Below are positions 36,962-46,941 of a stretch of 64,000 bases of DNA, piece by piece (within the stretch, counting starts at the first letter, position 1; the number at the start of each line of letters is the position of its first letter). Both the position numbers and the translations under genes were made by a program. The stretch lies in assembly GCA_902628835.1 (NCBI GenBank), contig CACOPD010000005.1:23761-87760 (forward strand). The letters are read 5' to 3'. The notes beneath the pieces were generated by a model. It ran no database searches, had not been told where the DNA came from, and was given only the letters and a program-made list of their open reading frames with translations. The stretch comes from an uncultured Alphaproteobacteria bacterium. Its GTDB lineage: Bacteria; Pseudomonadota; Alphaproteobacteria; HIMB59; GCA-002718135.

Positions 36962-37612
36962 ATGGCAAAAATACCTCTGAAAATTTGTGGCATAACCAAT
37001 ATAAAATCAGTTGAAGTCGCGCATAAAAATAAAATAAAGTCATTAGGTTTTGCTAGTAAAAATTTAAATGGGCCAAACACTGTTAGTGATAAAAAAATAC
37101 AATCATTAATTAAAGAATGTAAAAATTATAAAATAGAATCAGTGCTTTTGACTCGATACGTATCTTTAGACAAGTTAATTGATCAAATTGATTTTACAAA
37201 ACCAAAGACAATCTCATGCTCATATCATTTTTCAAAAAAAGATTTATTAAGAATAAAAAAAATATTTAAAAGATTAAAAATTGGTATTGCAATTAATCCA
37301 GAAAATTTTGATAAGCAATACGTTGAATCTATTAAAAAAATTATTGATGTTATTTATTTTGATATGAATGTTTATAGAAAAAAAAGTATTAAAAAGTATT
37401 CATTAAGAAAAAGTATTAAACAAATACAATTTATAAAAAGTAAAAATATTCCAGTTTATATTGGCGGTGGTATAGACAAAAAAAATGTTTCTAAAATTTT
37501 AAAACAAATAACACCGTTTGGATTAGATATTTCGAGAAGTTTAAAAAATCAGAGAAATTTAATTTCTAAATCAAAACTCAAAGATTTTTTAAATCAAATT
37601 TCGGTACGATAA
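36962..37612 (+). CDS. Degenerate TrpF-like (phosphoribosylanthranilate isomerase family) protein
   Basis: A 216-residue (beta/alpha)8-type protein. It keeps the N-terminal KICGITN with the catalytic Cys, an Asp at the position of the catalytic acid (VIYFDMN), and VYIGGGIDKKNV near residues 160-171. It lacks the phosphate-binding GGSGKTFDW loop and has DISRSLKN in place of DVSSGVE. No other trp gene is in the window. It is Lys- and Ile-rich like the adjoining folate genes and overlaps convergent folK by 24 bases. TrpF activity is therefore doubtful; another sugar-phosphate isomerisation or decay is possible. Confidence 0.65.
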   Translation: MAKIPLKICGITNIKSVEVAHKNKIKSLGFASKNLNGPNTVSDKKIQSLIKECKNYKIESVLLTRYVSLDKLIDQIDFTKPKTISCSYHFSKKDLLRIKKIFKRLKIGIAINPENFDKQYVESIKKIIDVIYFDMNVYRKKSIKKYSLRKSIKQIQFIKSKNIPVYIGGGIDKKNVSKILKQITPFGLDISRSLKNQRNLISKSKLKDFLNQISVR

Positions 37613-38089
37613 TCGTTTAATAATATATTTATTTTGCAATTCTTTAGATAATACTTTTATTGATTTTTTTTCAAGCGGATGTCTGAAAAATGGATCAATA
37701 TCTAGTATTGGGTATAACACAAAGTCTCTTTCAGCTGCTCTTGGGTGAGGAATTATTAAATTTTTTTTATTAAATATTTGTTTGCCAAAAAAAATAATAT
37801 CCAAATCAATGTTTCTTGGACCATTGATAATTTTTTTATTTTTTTTTAATTTTTTTTCAATTTCATAAATATTATTTATTAATTCTAATGGCTGCTGATT
37901 GGTTAATAGTTTTATTGCGGTATTAAAAAAATTACTTTGCGATTTGTATCCATAAGGAGAAGAAATATAAATATTTGCAAATTTTTTTATATTACCAATA
38001 TTTTCTAACTCTCTAACGGCACAGCGTAAATTAAATATAGCATTACCTAGATTTGAGCCAAGTGCGATTATAGTTTCAGTTTGATACAC
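37589..38089 (-). CDS. folK: Hydroxymethyldihydropterin pyrophosphokinase
   Basis: A 166-residue HPPK that transfers pyrophosphate from ATP to 6-hydroxymethyl-dihydropterin. ALGSNLGN near residues 10-17, the pterin and metal site GPRNIDLDIIFFG near 99-111, and IPHPRAAERDFVL near 121-133 are all present. It overlaps folB by 14 bases and the convergent TrpF-like gene by 24 bases. Last gene of the folate run. Confidence 0.94.
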   Translation of the reverse strand: MYQTETIIALGSNLGNAIFNLRCAVRELENIGNIKKFANIYISSPYGYKSQSNFFNTAIKLLTNQQPLELINNIYEIEKKLKKNKKIINGPRNIDLDIIFFGKQIFNKKNLIIPHPRAAERDFVLYPILDIDPFFRHPLEKKSIKVLSKELQNKYIIKRLSYRNLI

Positions 38090-38420
38090 TTAGAGATTCA
38101 GCTCCATATTTTTTTGCTACAGCTGTTTTATTAATTGTAATTTTAACTTTTTTTATTTTAAATTTTTTTTCGAGAGCATTGGATGTTTTTATTATTAAAT
38201 GCTCAAGAGTATGTGATTGAGATTCCTTTATGAAAGTTTTTAAATATTTTGTAATAGATGAATAATCCTTAACATTATTAATATTGTTTAAATCTAATGA
38301 GTTTTTAACAGGATAACTAAATTCTAATGTTATCTTTAATAACTGTTTTTTCTTTCTCTCTTGAGCAGTGATACCTATATTTGCACTGATGGATAAGTTT
38401 TTAATTTCTACTTTGAACAT
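38076..38420 (-). CDS. folB: Dihydroneopterin aldolase
   Basis: A 114-residue DHNA-type T-fold protein. ISANIGITAQERKKKQ near residues 10-25 corresponds to the family's GxxxxERxxxQ start, DYSSITKYL near 51-59, and the HTLEHLI segment near 70-76 gives the catalytic Glu; a Lys in INKTAVAKKYGAES completes the site. It overlaps folP by 13 bases and folK by 14 bases, so the genes are translationally coupled. Confidence 0.9.
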   Translation of the reverse strand: MFKVEIKNLSISANIGITAQERKKKQLLKITLEFSYPVKNSLDLNNINNVKDYSSITKYLKTFIKESQSHTLEHLIIKTSNALEKKFKIKKVKITINKTAVAKKYGAESLSVSN

Positions 38421-39226
38421 AGTTTTTCAAAAATTTTTAATGATTGCGACGTTTCTTTTATGTCGTGAACTCTAAATATATCAACTCCTTTTTTATAACA
38501 ATATAATGCAGAAGCAATTGAACCTCCCAATCTTTGATTTGTTTCACTCTTATCTATGAGGTTGATCCAACTTTTTCTAGATGATCCTAATAATAATCCA
38601 TATCCCTTAAACTTAAACTGGTTAATTTTTTGCATGATTTCTAAATTTTGTTTTAAATTTTTACCAAAACCAATACCTGGGTCAAACCAAACTTTGGACG
38701 AAGGAATTTTTATTTTTTCTAATTGTTTAATTTTCTGGAGAAATATTTTTTTAATATCTTGTACAACATTATTATATGAGTGTATTTTCTTTTGCATAGT
38801 TTTGGGTGGTGCAGGTGTGTGCATTAAAATTAAACCAGTTTTAAATTTTTTAGTTAAAAAGAATAAATCTTCTGAGCCGCCGAAGACATCATTTATAATA
38901 TGTGCTCCCATATTCAATGCATATTCTTGAGTTTCAATTTTATAAGTATCAACCGATATGACAAATTTATTTTTTGGTAATTTTTTTAATATCGGGTCTA
39001 ATCTTTTAACTTCTTCTTTGTGTGTTAATGGATCTGAGCCAGGTCTTGTACTCTCTGCTCCAATATCAATAATACTTGCTCCATTTTTTACCATTTCTTT
39101 AATATTTTTTAGTGCATCTGAACTTTTAAAACTCTTTCCACCATCACTAAAGGAGTCGGGAGTAACATTGCATATTCCCATTACTGTTGGACTAGATAAT
39201 TTAAAATTATATTTTCCTAATTTCAT
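38408..39226 (-). CDS. folP: Dihydropteroate synthase
   Basis: A 272-residue DHPS that joins the pterin pyrophosphate to p-aminobenzoate. Pterin and loop motifs are clear: GICNVTPDSFSDGGK near residues 17-31, DIGAESTRPGSDPL near 54-67, the GFGKNLKQN loop with the FDPGIGFG start near 177, and GSSRKSWI near 219. It overlaps pabC by 4 bases. Loop 1 and loop 2 residues are intact, so it should be active. Confidence 0.95.
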   Translation of the reverse strand: MKLGKYNFKLSSPTVMGICNVTPDSFSDGGKSFKSSDALKNIKEMVKNGASIIDIGAESTRPGSDPLTHKEEVKRLDPILKKLPKNKFVISVDTYKIETQEYALNMGAHIINDVFGGSEDLFFLTKKFKTGLILMHTPAPPKTMQKKIHSYNNVVQDIKKIFLQKIKQLEKIKIPSSKVWFDPGIGFGKNLKQNLEIMQKINQFKFKGYGLLLGSSRKSWINLIDKSETNQRLGGSIASALYCYKKGVDIFRVHDIKETSQSLKIFEKLCSK

Positions 39227-39978
39227 TTCAATAATATTTTTGAATATTTTTTTGATAATAAATTATATATTTTCATTGAAGACCTATACCAATTAAATTG
39301 TTTAATAAAAGAAATACTAACCACACCTTTACCAGAGCCAACTAAAAGTATTTCACTAAATTGATTTAAGCTAGAAATATTAATATCTGTTCTATAAATT
39401 TTATAAGGTAGATTTTTAATTAAGTATTCTAGAGTAATTCCATAATAATAGTAATTTTTTGGAATAAATAATTTATTAGTATTTACAAAAATTAAATTAG
39501 TCGTAGAGCCTTCTAAAATTTTATTGTTAAAATAAAAAAGAATTTCTTCTTTTTGTAAATTAATTTTTTTTTGTAAAGAAATTATTTTTTTGTACTGCAA
39601 GTTTTTGAAGTTAGGCAAAGCCCGTTGAAATCTAAAAAATTTTGCAGTAAAATACTTATGATCTTTATTTCTTTTACGTAAAGATAATGAGATTATTTTT
39701 TTTGTAACTGCAATTCTTAATAGGTGGTCGTAATTTTTAATTTTAGAATATTTATTTAAAAAATTAGTTAAAAAATTTTTTGAAATTTTAACATCAATGC
39801 TAAAATATCTTAAATCTTTATTTAGTTTTTTTAAATGCTGATCAACTAAGATAAAATTTGGCTCTTTGCCAAATAGTCTAATGGTTGTAAATATACCCTT
39901 GTATCCCCAAAGAGAATTGAACTTAAGTAATTTAAAATTCTTAGCGTGAAAGGATTTTTTTAATAAGATATTTTCCAT
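39223..39978 (-). CDS. pabC: Aminodeoxychorismate lyase (class IV PLP enzyme)
   Basis: A 251-residue class IV aminotransferase-fold protein. The PLP-binding region LEGSTTNLIFV near residues 155-165 is characteristic, and a Lys in LQYKKIISL at about 126-134 is the likely PLP anchor. It releases pyruvate from aminodeoxychorismate to give p-aminobenzoate. Unusually rich in Lys, Asn, Ile and Phe, as are its neighbours. It overlaps pabA by 38 bases and folP by 4. Class IV enzymes are hard to tell apart, but context supports PabC. Confidence 0.82.
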   Translation of the reverse strand: MENILLKKSFHAKNFKLLKFNSLWGYKGIFTTIRLFGKEPNFILVDQHLKKLNKDLRYFSIDVKISKNFLTNFLNKYSKIKNYDHLLRIAVTKKIISLSLRKRNKDHKYFTAKFFRFQRALPNFKNLQYKKIISLQKKINLQKEEILFYFNNKILEGSTTNLIFVNTNKLFIPKNYYYYGITLEYLIKNLPYKIYRTDINISSLNQFSEILLVGSGKGVVSISFIKQFNWYRSSMKIYNLLSKKYSKILLK

Positions 39979-40498
39979 GTGGAGTTAAAAATGAATCTGG
40001 GTGAAACTGTAATCCATAGATTTTATTAATATCATCTTCAACCGCCATTGCTACATTTGTTTTTACACAACGCATTGTAATTATCATTGATTGAGAAACA
40101 AATGGCTCAGCCATTTTTAAAGAATGGTATCGACCTCCTAAGAAATTAAAATTTTTTCTAAAAATTGATTTATCGTTAATAACTTTAATATGACTCTGAT
40201 AACCATGAAGAATTTTTTTTTGTTGAACTATTTTAGCCCCTTCACAAAAAACTATATGTTGGAAACCTAAACATATTCCTAATATTTTTTTCTTTCCTTT
40301 ATATTTATTATAAATCTTAGTTGTTAGTGGATAATCTTTCGGTTCACCGGGGCCTGGTGATAGGACAATAGTTGTGGATTTTTCTAGTTTAGTTTGATCT
40401 ATTTCATAATAATTTGAAACAAATGTAGGCTCAATACTATCCAGTAGATGTGCTAAATTGTATGTAAATGAGTCTTCGTGATCGATGAGATAAATCAT
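39941..40498 (-). CDS. pabA: Glutamine amidotransferase of p-aminobenzoate (or anthranilate) synthase
   Basis: A 185-residue class I glutamine amidotransferase. The nucleophile Cys is in ILGICLGFQH and the oxyanion region in VLSPGPGEPKD. The catalytic His is in LQFHPDSFLTPHG; here the usual Glu of the Cys-His-Glu triad (HPES) is an Asp, a conservative change worth noting. Partner of PabB, whose gene it overlaps at one base. PabA and TrpG are often the same protein in bacteria, so it may serve both. Confidence 0.88.
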   Translation of the reverse strand: MIYLIDHEDSFTYNLAHLLDSIEPTFVSNYYEIDQTKLEKSTTIVLSPGPGEPKDYPLTTKIYNKYKGKKKILGICLGFQHIVFCEGAKIVQQKKILHGYQSHIKVINDKSIFRKNFNFLGGRYHSLKMAEPFVSQSMIITMRCVKTNVAMAVEDDINKIYGLQFHPDSFLTPHGKYLIKKILSR

Positions 40499-41703
40499 TA
40501 GTTAAATAAATCTAAAAGGGATTTAGCTTTAATGTAATTTTCATTATATTCTTTATTTGCTGTACTTCCCAGGATCACACCGCTAGCAACTGATAATTCA
40601 ATATCGTTTTTAAAATTAAGTAGCGTTCTAATCATTATGTTAAATCGCATATCACCATTTGAATGTATAATTCCAAAACTGCCTGTATAAATATTTCTGT
40701 CAAATTTTTCTTTTCCATTTAAAAGTTGAATAGTGCTAATTTTTGGACAACCAATGACTGAACCGCCTGGCATTAAAGAAGAAATTATATCATGGTTACT
40801 CATTTTATTTTTTATAACCCCTTTGATTGTCGTAACATAATGAAAAAGATCTCGATATTCCTCAACCTTTTTTAGTTTATCTATTTTTACAGATCCCGTT
40901 TTACAAATTTTAGACAGATCATTTCTTTCCATATCTACAATCATATTATGTTCTTTGGTTTCTTTTTCATTTCTTCTAAAGAATGTGAGAGCTTTATTTT
41001 TATTTAACTGCTTTGTTTTTCTTAATGTCCCGGCAATAGGTTTAGTTCTAATTGTTTTACCTTTTTTCAATATGAGTGTCTCTGGTGAACAGCTTATGAT
41101 ATTATAATCTTTTTCCCTAATAAGAAAACTTTCAGGTGATTCATTCATCTTCATTAGTTTCCAAAAAAGATCAATAGAATTAATATTACCTTTTTTCGAA
41201 TAAGTTTGAGCTATTTTGATTTGATAAGTTTTTCCTTGTTTAATATTTTTAGAGAAATCATTAAATAGCTTAGAGTACTGCTGTAAAGACAAATTAAGAT
41301 TAAACTTTTTATTTAACTGTAAAAATTTTTTTGCATTGATACTTATATTTCTAAAATTGGATTTAATGCTTTTAATTGTTATTTTTTTACCAATACTAAT
41401 TTTAGTCTGTGGTTTATAAAATACGCCTCTATAAAAATTTTTAGATTGCTGTTTTGGAAACTTTATTCCTATATTTTCACAAAGAAGTTTATAACCAAAG
41501 AAACCAACATAACAATTCAATTCTTTAATCTTAGATTTTTTTGATTTAGATTGGGTATTAAGAAAATATTTTAAATTTTTTTTATTAATAATAATTCTTC
41601 TAGAAAAATCAGTATATATGTCATAGCCCTTATCTGTTTTGTAAATTATAAGAGGTTTATCTGATTGATATAGTCTATTTAGATATTCTTTGTTGTTCAG
41701 CAC
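40498..41703 (-). CDS. pabB: Chorismate-utilising synthase subunit, probably aminodeoxychorismate synthase PabB
   Basis: A 401-residue member of the TrpE/PabB family. The core motifs are KPIAGTLRK near residue 233, DMERNDLSKIC near 260, GGSVIGCPKIS near 313 and the IRTLLNF segment. PIAGT with Ala is the form seen in TrpE and in some PabB proteins; E. coli PabB has PIKGT. The N-terminus lacks the LLES tryptophan-feedback motif of TrpE, and the gene sits with pabA, pabC and folP. These favour PabB. The start is a GTG at 41703 without a clear ribosome site, so the N-terminus is uncertain. Confidence 0.8.
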   Translation of the reverse strand: MLNNKEYLNRLYQSDKPLIIYKTDKGYDIYTDFSRRIIINKKNLKYFLNTQSKSKKSKIKELNCYVGFFGYKLLCENIGIKFPKQQSKNFYRGVFYKPQTKISIGKKITIKSIKSNFRNISINAKKFLQLNKKFNLNLSLQQYSKLFNDFSKNIKQGKTYQIKIAQTYSKKGNINSIDLFWKLMKMNESPESFLIREKDYNIISCSPETLILKKGKTIRTKPIAGTLRKTKQLNKNKALTFFRRNEKETKEHNMIVDMERNDLSKICKTGSVKIDKLKKVEEYRDLFHYVTTIKGVIKNKMSNHDIISSLMPGGSVIGCPKISTIQLLNGKEKFDRNIYTGSFGIIHSNGDMRFNIMIRTLLNFKNDIELSVASGVILGSTANKEYNENYIKAKSLLDLFN

Positions 41704-41731
41704 TTGATTCTATTATAATTAGGATACTTAT

Positions 41732-42154
41732 ATGAAAAGTTTTTTTACTAAAATATTCTTTTTTTGCTTAACAGTCACATGGTCATTAAGTCTTTTTGCT
41801 CATGGAACTATCATTTTTCCAAATGTAGAACATGGTGATGGTTACATTGATGTTAAGATATATGACTCAAAAGAGAGCTTTTTGGATGAAGAATTAGCTA
41901 TTGAGAGCGTCAGAAAAAGAGTACAAAAAGGTGAGGTTGTTGTTCCTTTGAGTAAGATACATGAAGGAAAAATAGCAATTGTTGCCTATCATGATGAAGA
42001 TTCAGATGGAAAATTAAAGACTGGATTATTCTGGAGACCAAAAGAAGGTTTTGCCTTTAGTAATAATTATCAACCAAAAGGTCCTCCATCATTTGAAAAA
42101 GCCGCAATCATTTTAGTTCATGGCGAACCCGTGGTAATAGAACTTAATTATTAA
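41732..42154 (+). CDS. DUF2141 exported protein
   Basis: A 140-residue secreted protein of the DUF2141 family. A signal peptide (IFFFCLTVTWSLSLFA) precedes a small beta-sandwich. YHDEDSDGKLKTGLFWRPKEGFAFS near residues 90-114 is the family core (HDxDxNGKLDTNxxGxPxExxGFS in typical members); I give it in parts: YHDEDSDGKL, then PKEGFAFS. Function unknown. It is divergent from pabB with only 28 bases between starts, and 11 bases before cysS. Confidence 0.85.
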   Translation: MKSFFTKIFFFCLTVTWSLSLFAHGTIIFPNVEHGDGYIDVKIYDSKESFLDEELAIESVRKRVQKGEVVVPLSKIHEGKIAIVAYHDEDSDGKLKTGLFWRPKEGFAFSNNYQPKGPPSFEKAAIILVHGEPVVIELNY

Positions 42155-42165
42155 AAATTATACTG

Positions 42166-43548
42166 ATGTCATTACAGTTACAAAACACATTAAGTGGTAA
42201 AAAAGAATTTTTTAGACCAGTTAATCCAGATCATGTAAGAATATATGCGTGCGGTCCAACTGTTTACAATTTTGCACACATAGGTAATGCGCGTATGGCA
42301 GTTGTAAATGATTTATTAGTCCGTGTATTAAAAACACAATTTAAACAAGTGACCTATGTATCTAATATCACTGACATTGATGACAAGATTATAGAAGCTT
42401 CTAAAGAAACAGGCGAGGACATTAGTGTTATCACAAATAAATATACAGAGATTTACAATAATGACATGAGCTCACTTGGTGTTAATCTTCCTGATATTCA
42501 ACCAAGGGCAACTGATCATATTAAAGAAATGATTGAGTTGATAAAAGAATTAATTGATAAAAACAAAGCTTATGAAAAAGAGGGTCATGTTTTATTTCAT
42601 GTACCAAGTTTTAATAATTATGGAATTCTTTCAAAAAGAAATAGAGATGAACAAATAGCTGGAAGCCGTGTAGAAGTAGCACCGTTCAAAAAAGATCCAG
42701 CAGATTTTATTTTATGGAAACCATCTCCCTCACCCTTACCTGGATGGGATTCACCTTGGGGGTTTGGCAGACCAGGATGGCATTTAGAATGCTCCGTTAT
42801 GTCAGAAAAATCATTAGGTCTTCCTTTTGATATCCATAGCGGTGGTATTGACTTGGTGTTTCCACATCATGAAAATGAAATAGCACAAACTTGTTCCATA
42901 TCAGAAAATAAAGATCCTAAAGATTTTGCAGCTTATTGGTTTCATAATGGATTTGTAAATGTTGAAGGAGAAAAAATGTCAAAGTCAATTGGCAATATTA
43001 AACTCGTTCATGATCTCAATAAAAAATACAAGGGAGAGGTTTTACGATTAACCTTGTTATCAGCTCATTACAAACAACCATTGAACTGGACAGAAGAAAT
43101 CATTGAGCAAAATAGCAAAATGATCGATCGACTTTATAGAGTTCTATTAGAGCTATCAGAAGTTGGGGCAGATTCTAAGTTACCTTCTGATTCTATAATG
43201 GAATCATTTTTAGATGATTTAAATACACCTAAAGTTATTGCAAAACTTAATGAGGAGGCAAATGATGCTTCATCTGCATCTCATGAAAGAAAGAAAGAAA
43301 TCAAAAATAATCTTCTTTCCGCGGGTAAAATATTAGGTATTCTTGAAGATGATCCAGGAAGTTGGTTAGGTTATAATCAAAAAGATACTGAAAATGCTGA
43401 GGAAATTGAAAGGTTGATAAAAGAACGTAATGAAGCTAGACGCAGTAAAAATTTTAATTTGGCAGATACTATTAGGGACACATTAAAAGATAAAGGCATA
43501 GAAATAGAAGATACTGATAAAGGAACGATTTGGCGGAAATCTAGATGA
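42166..43548 (+). CDS. cysS: Cysteinyl-tRNA synthetase
   Basis: A 460-residue class I synthetase. The HIGH-type motif is in [10 protein letters not shown] near residues 34-43 and KMSKS in [10 protein letters not shown] near 267. Zinc ligands include the Cys of ACGPTVYN and the WHLECSVMS and HHENEIAQ segments. It overlaps thrS by 4 bases at the start of the housekeeping operon cysS-thrS-hemB-hisI-ribA. Confidence 0.97.
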   Translation: MSLQLQNTLSGKKEFFRPVNPDHVRIYACGPTVYNFAHIGNARMAVVNDLLVRVLKTQFKQVTYVSNITDIDDKIIEASKETGEDISVITNKYTEIYNNDMSSLGVNLPDIQPRATDHIKEMIELIKELIDKNKAYEKEGHVLFHVPSFNNYGILSKRNRDEQIAGSRVEVAPFKKDPADFILWKPSPSPLPGWDSPWGFGRPGWHLECSVMSEKSLGLPFDIHSGGIDLVFPHHENEIAQTCSISENKDPKDFAAYWFHNGFVNVEGEKMSKSIGNIKLVHDLNKKYKGEVLRLTLLSAHYKQPLNWTEEIIEQNSKMIDRLYRVLLELSEVGADSKLPSDSIMESFLDDLNTPKVIAKLNEEANDASSASHERKKEIKNNLLSAGKILGILEDDPGSWLGYNQKDTENAEEIERLIKERNEARRSKNFNLADTIRDTLKDKGIEIEDTDKGTIWRKSR

Positions 43549-45470
43549 GTGAAAAAATAATAATTACATTTCCAGATGGAAATAAAAAGGAAGTTGATAA
43601 AGGCATCAGTGGTCTTGAATTGGCATCGCAAATTTCTAAATCTCTTGCCAAAGAATCAGTTGCTATAAAAATTAATAATGAGATAAAAGATATTAGTTTA
43701 CCTATTAATGGTGATGCATCTGTATCAATTTTAAAAAGAGACAGCGAGGAAGCACTTGGATTAATACGACATGATTGTGCTCATGTAATGGCAGAAGCTG
43801 TCCAAGAATTATACCCTGGAACTCAAGTTACAATTGGTCCAGCAATTGAAAATGGTTTCTATTATGATTTTGCAAGAGATGAACCTTTTACTATTGCTGA
43901 TCTTCCAAAAATTGAAAAGAAGATGCATGATATCATTCAAAGAAATAAAAATTTTATAAGAGAAGTATGGTCTAAAGAAGAATCAATTAAACATTTTAAA
44001 GATAAGGGTGAAAACTACAAAGTTGAATTAATTAATGATCTACCTGATAATGAGGAAATCAGTATTTACAAACAAGGTGATTGGTTAGACTTGTGCAGAG
44101 GTCCTCATATGGTTTCAACAAAACAAATTGGTAAAGCATTTAAATTAATGAAAGTTGCTGGTGCTTACTGGCGAGGTAACTCTTCTAATGCAATGCTAAC
44201 AAGAATTTATGGAACAGCCTGGGCAACAGAAAAGGATCTTGAACAACACCTTTTACAAATTGAAGAAGCAGAAAAAAGAGATCACCGAAAACTAGGAAGA
44301 GAAATGGATTTATTTCATTTTCAGGAAGAGGCCCCTGGAGCAGTTTTTTGGCATCCTAAAGGTTGGACATTATTCCAATCGCTAATAAATTATATGCGAA
44401 ACAGACAAGACAAGGCAGGTTACGTAGAAACTAATACGCCAGATATGATGGATAAGTCTCTATGGGAAACATCTGGTCACTGGGATAAATTTAGTGACAT
44501 GATGTTTAGGACTGAAGCAAAAGACGATAAAATTTATGCTATCAAACCAATGAATTGCCCTGGTGCTGTAGAAATTTTTAAACAAGGATTAAAAAGTTAT
44601 AGAGACTTACCGTTTCTATTATCTGAATTTGGAAAAGTTCATCGTTATGAACCATCAGGTGCTCTTCATGGATTAATGAGGGTAAGAGCATTTACACAAG
44701 ATGATGCACATATATTTTGTACAGAAGATCAAATTACACAGGAGAGTAAAACGGTATGTGATTTGATACTTAGTATCTATAAGGACTTTGGTTTTGATAA
44801 TGTTAGAATTAAATTTTCTGACCGTCCTAAAAAACGCGTAGGTGATGATGACATTTGGGATAAAGCTGAGGCTGCATTAATGCAAGCCATGGAAGCGACA
44901 GGTCTTGAGTACACACTCAACCCAGGAGAAGGTGCATTTTATGGTCCAAAATTAGAGTTTGTTTTACGTGATGCAATTGGCAGAGACTGGCAATGCGGAA
45001 CATTACAGGTAGATTTAAATTTACCTGGAAGATTGGGAGCTACTTATATTGGTGAAGATGGTAATAAAAAAATACCAGTCATGTTGCATAGAGCTCTATT
45101 TGGTTCCTTAGAGAGATTCACTGGCATTCTAATTGAACATTATGCAGGCCATCTTCCGTTTTGGCTTTCTCCACTGCAAGCGGTAGTTGCTACAATTACA
45201 TCTGATACTGATGACTATGCATATGAAGTACAAAAAACATTAGTATCAAAAGGAATTAGAGCCGAGATAGATACACGTAATGAAAAAATTGGTTATAAAA
45301 TACGAGAACACAGTAATAGTAAAGTTCCAGCAATTATCGCTGTTGGAAAAAAAGAGGCTCAAGATAAAACGGTATCCGTTAGAAGAATTGGATCTTCTGA
45401 AACAAAAACCTTTAAATTAGAAGATATTGTTACTAGCTTATCTAAAGAAGCAAAATCACCAATAGGATAA
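43545..45470 (+). CDS. thrS: Threonyl-tRNA synthetase
   Basis: A 641-residue class II synthetase with a complete set of domains: an N-terminal TGS domain (residues 1-60), the editing domain with [10 protein letters not shown] near 75 and YDFARDEP, the catalytic core with [15 protein letters not shown] near 330 (zinc Cys) and [15 protein letters not shown] near 362, and the C-terminal anticodon domain. The editing site appears intact. It overlaps cysS by 4 bases and is followed by hemB after 3 bases. Confidence 0.97.
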   Translation: MSEKIIITFPDGNKKEVDKGISGLELASQISKSLAKESVAIKINNEIKDISLPINGDASVSILKRDSEEALGLIRHDCAHVMAEAVQELYPGTQVTIGPAIENGFYYDFARDEPFTIADLPKIEKKMHDIIQRNKNFIREVWSKEESIKHFKDKGENYKVELINDLPDNEEISIYKQGDWLDLCRGPHMVSTKQIGKAFKLMKVAGAYWRGNSSNAMLTRIYGTAWATEKDLEQHLLQIEEAEKRDHRKLGREMDLFHFQEEAPGAVFWHPKGWTLFQSLINYMRNRQDKAGYVETNTPDMMDKSLWETSGHWDKFSDMMFRTEAKDDKIYAIKPMNCPGAVEIFKQGLKSYRDLPFLLSEFGKVHRYEPSGALHGLMRVRAFTQDDAHIFCTEDQITQESKTVCDLILSIYKDFGFDNVRIKFSDRPKKRVGDDDIWDKAEAALMQAMEATGLEYTLNPGEGAFYGPKLEFVLRDAIGRDWQCGTLQVDLNLPGRLGATYIGEDGNKKIPVMLHRALFGSLERFTGILIEHYAGHLPFWLSPLQAVVATITSDTDDYAYEVQKTLVSKGIRAEIDTRNEKIGYKIREHSNSKVPAIIAVGKKEAQDKTVSVRRIGSSETKTFKLEDIVTSLSKEAKSPIG

Positions 45471-45473
45471 AAA

Positions 45474-46475
45474 ATGAATAATATGCAAGGTAATTTTCCA
45501 AGTACAAGACTTAGACGTAATAGAATGAAAGAATTTTCTCGCCGTTTAATTGCTGAAAATACTCTTAGCGTTAATGATTTAATCTTACCTCTATTTGTAT
45601 GCGAGGGGAACAAGGTTGATGATCCTATTAATTCGATGCCTGGAGTTAGCAGATACTCTATTGATAAACTTTTAAGCGAAGTAGAAAAGGCTGTTAAACT
45701 TAAAATTCCTGCTATTGCAATTTTTCCACAAATTGAAAGTGGTCTTAAAAATTCTGAGGGAAGTTTAGCTGTAGATGAAAACAATCTGGTATGTAGGGCA
45801 ATTAAAAGTATCAAAAAAGATTTTCCAAATATTGGTATTGTATGTGATGTTGCGTTAGATCCTTTTACGGACCATGGGCATGATGGTTTAGTTTTAAACG
45901 ATAAAATAGATAATGATAAAACTTTGGAAGTCTTAGAACAACAAGCTCTGATCCAAGCGAATGCTGGTTGTGATGTAATCGCCCCATCAGATATGATGGA
46001 CGGCAGGGTTGGAAGAATAAGAAGTGTATTAGATTCAAATAATTTAACAGACACCCTTATACTTTCTTATGCTGCGAAATATGCTTCAGGTTTTTATAGT
46101 CCTTTTAGAGATGCTATAGGCTCTGGTTCTAGTTTAGGTAAAGATGGTAAATTAACATATCAAATGGATCCATCAAACAGTGATGAAGCAATTAGAGAAG
46201 TTGGATTAGATATAAGTGAAGGAGCGGATATGGTAATGGTTAAGCCTGGCATGCCTTATCTTGATATTATTTCTAGGATAAAATCAGAATTTAAAATTCC
46301 AACTTTTGCCTATCAAGTATCTGGTGAATATTCGATGATAAAAGAGTCAATTAATAAAGGTTGGCTTAATAAAAAAGTTATAATGGAATCTCTTTTATCT
46401 TTTAAAAGAGCTGGGGCAAATGGTATACTGACTTACTTCGCATTAGAAGCTGCAGAAAAATTAATAAATGAATAA
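45474..46475 (+). CDS. hemB: Delta-aminolevulinic acid dehydratase
   Basis: A 333-residue porphobilinogen synthase. Schiff-base lysines are in [20 protein letters not shown] and [11 protein letters not shown] positions; VKPGMPYLD lies near residues 257-265. The metal site reads [15 protein letters not shown] near 125-139, with Asp in place of the zinc cysteines, so this is the magnesium-type enzyme common in alphaproteobacteria and Pseudomonas. It overlaps hisI by 8 bases. Confidence 0.95.
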   Translation: MNNMQGNFPSTRLRRNRMKEFSRRLIAENTLSVNDLILPLFVCEGNKVDDPINSMPGVSRYSIDKLLSEVEKAVKLKIPAIAIFPQIESGLKNSEGSLAVDENNLVCRAIKSIKKDFPNIGIVCDVALDPFTDHGHDGLVLNDKIDNDKTLEVLEQQALIQANAGCDVIAPSDMMDGRVGRIRSVLDSNNLTDTLILSYAAKYASGFYSPFRDAIGSGSSLGKDGKLTYQMDPSNSDEAIREVGLDISEGADMVMVKPGMPYLDIISRIKSEFKIPTFAYQVSGEYSMIKESINKGWLNKKVIMESLLSFKRAGANGILTYFALEAAEKLINE

Positions 46476-46941
46476 CATTCAATTTGAAGAAAGAAAATCT
46501 ATTGAACAAGTTGAGGAGTCAAATGAGCTTGCTCCAAAATTTGATTCAAATGGTCTAATACCAGTTGTAACTACAGATTTTTCATCTGGTGAACTACTTA
46601 TGCAAGGTTATATGAATGAAGAAGCTTTTAAAAAAACTATAAGTTTTGGCGAAGCTGTTTATTTTTCTAGAAGTAGAAATACACTTTGGCATAAGGGTAA
46701 AACAAGTGGATTAACTCAGAAGATAAAAGAAATAAGAATTGATGATGATCAAGATTGTGTTTGGTTAAGAGTTGATGTCAAAGGTGGTGCTAGCTGTCAT
46801 GTGGGATATAGATCATGTTTTTATAGAAGTATTCCTTTGGATAATTCTAGCTCTAAAGTTGTTCTTAAATTTGAAGAGAAAGAAAAAGTTTTTGATCCTG
46901 AAGAAGTATACAAAGGTGCCCCAAATCCTACTAAACTATAA
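46468..46941 (+). CDS. hisI: Phosphoribosyl-AMP cyclohydrolase
   Basis: A 157-residue monofunctional HisI that opens the purine ring in histidine biosynthesis. [10 protein letters not shown] near residues 49-58, [13 protein letters not shown] near 71-83, and the metal-binding [11 protein letters not shown] near 94-104 and [13 protein letters not shown] near 108-120 are the family core. There is no fused HisE domain; about 25 extra residues precede the core. It overlaps hemB by 8 bases and ribA by one. Confidence 0.95.
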   Translation: MNNIQFEERKSIEQVEESNELAPKFDSNGLIPVVTTDFSSGELLMQGYMNEEAFKKTISFGEAVYFSRSRNTLWHKGKTSGLTQKIKEIRIDDDQDCVWLRVDVKGGASCHVGYRSCFYRSIPLDNSSSKVVLKFEEKEKVFDPEEVYKGAPNPTKL

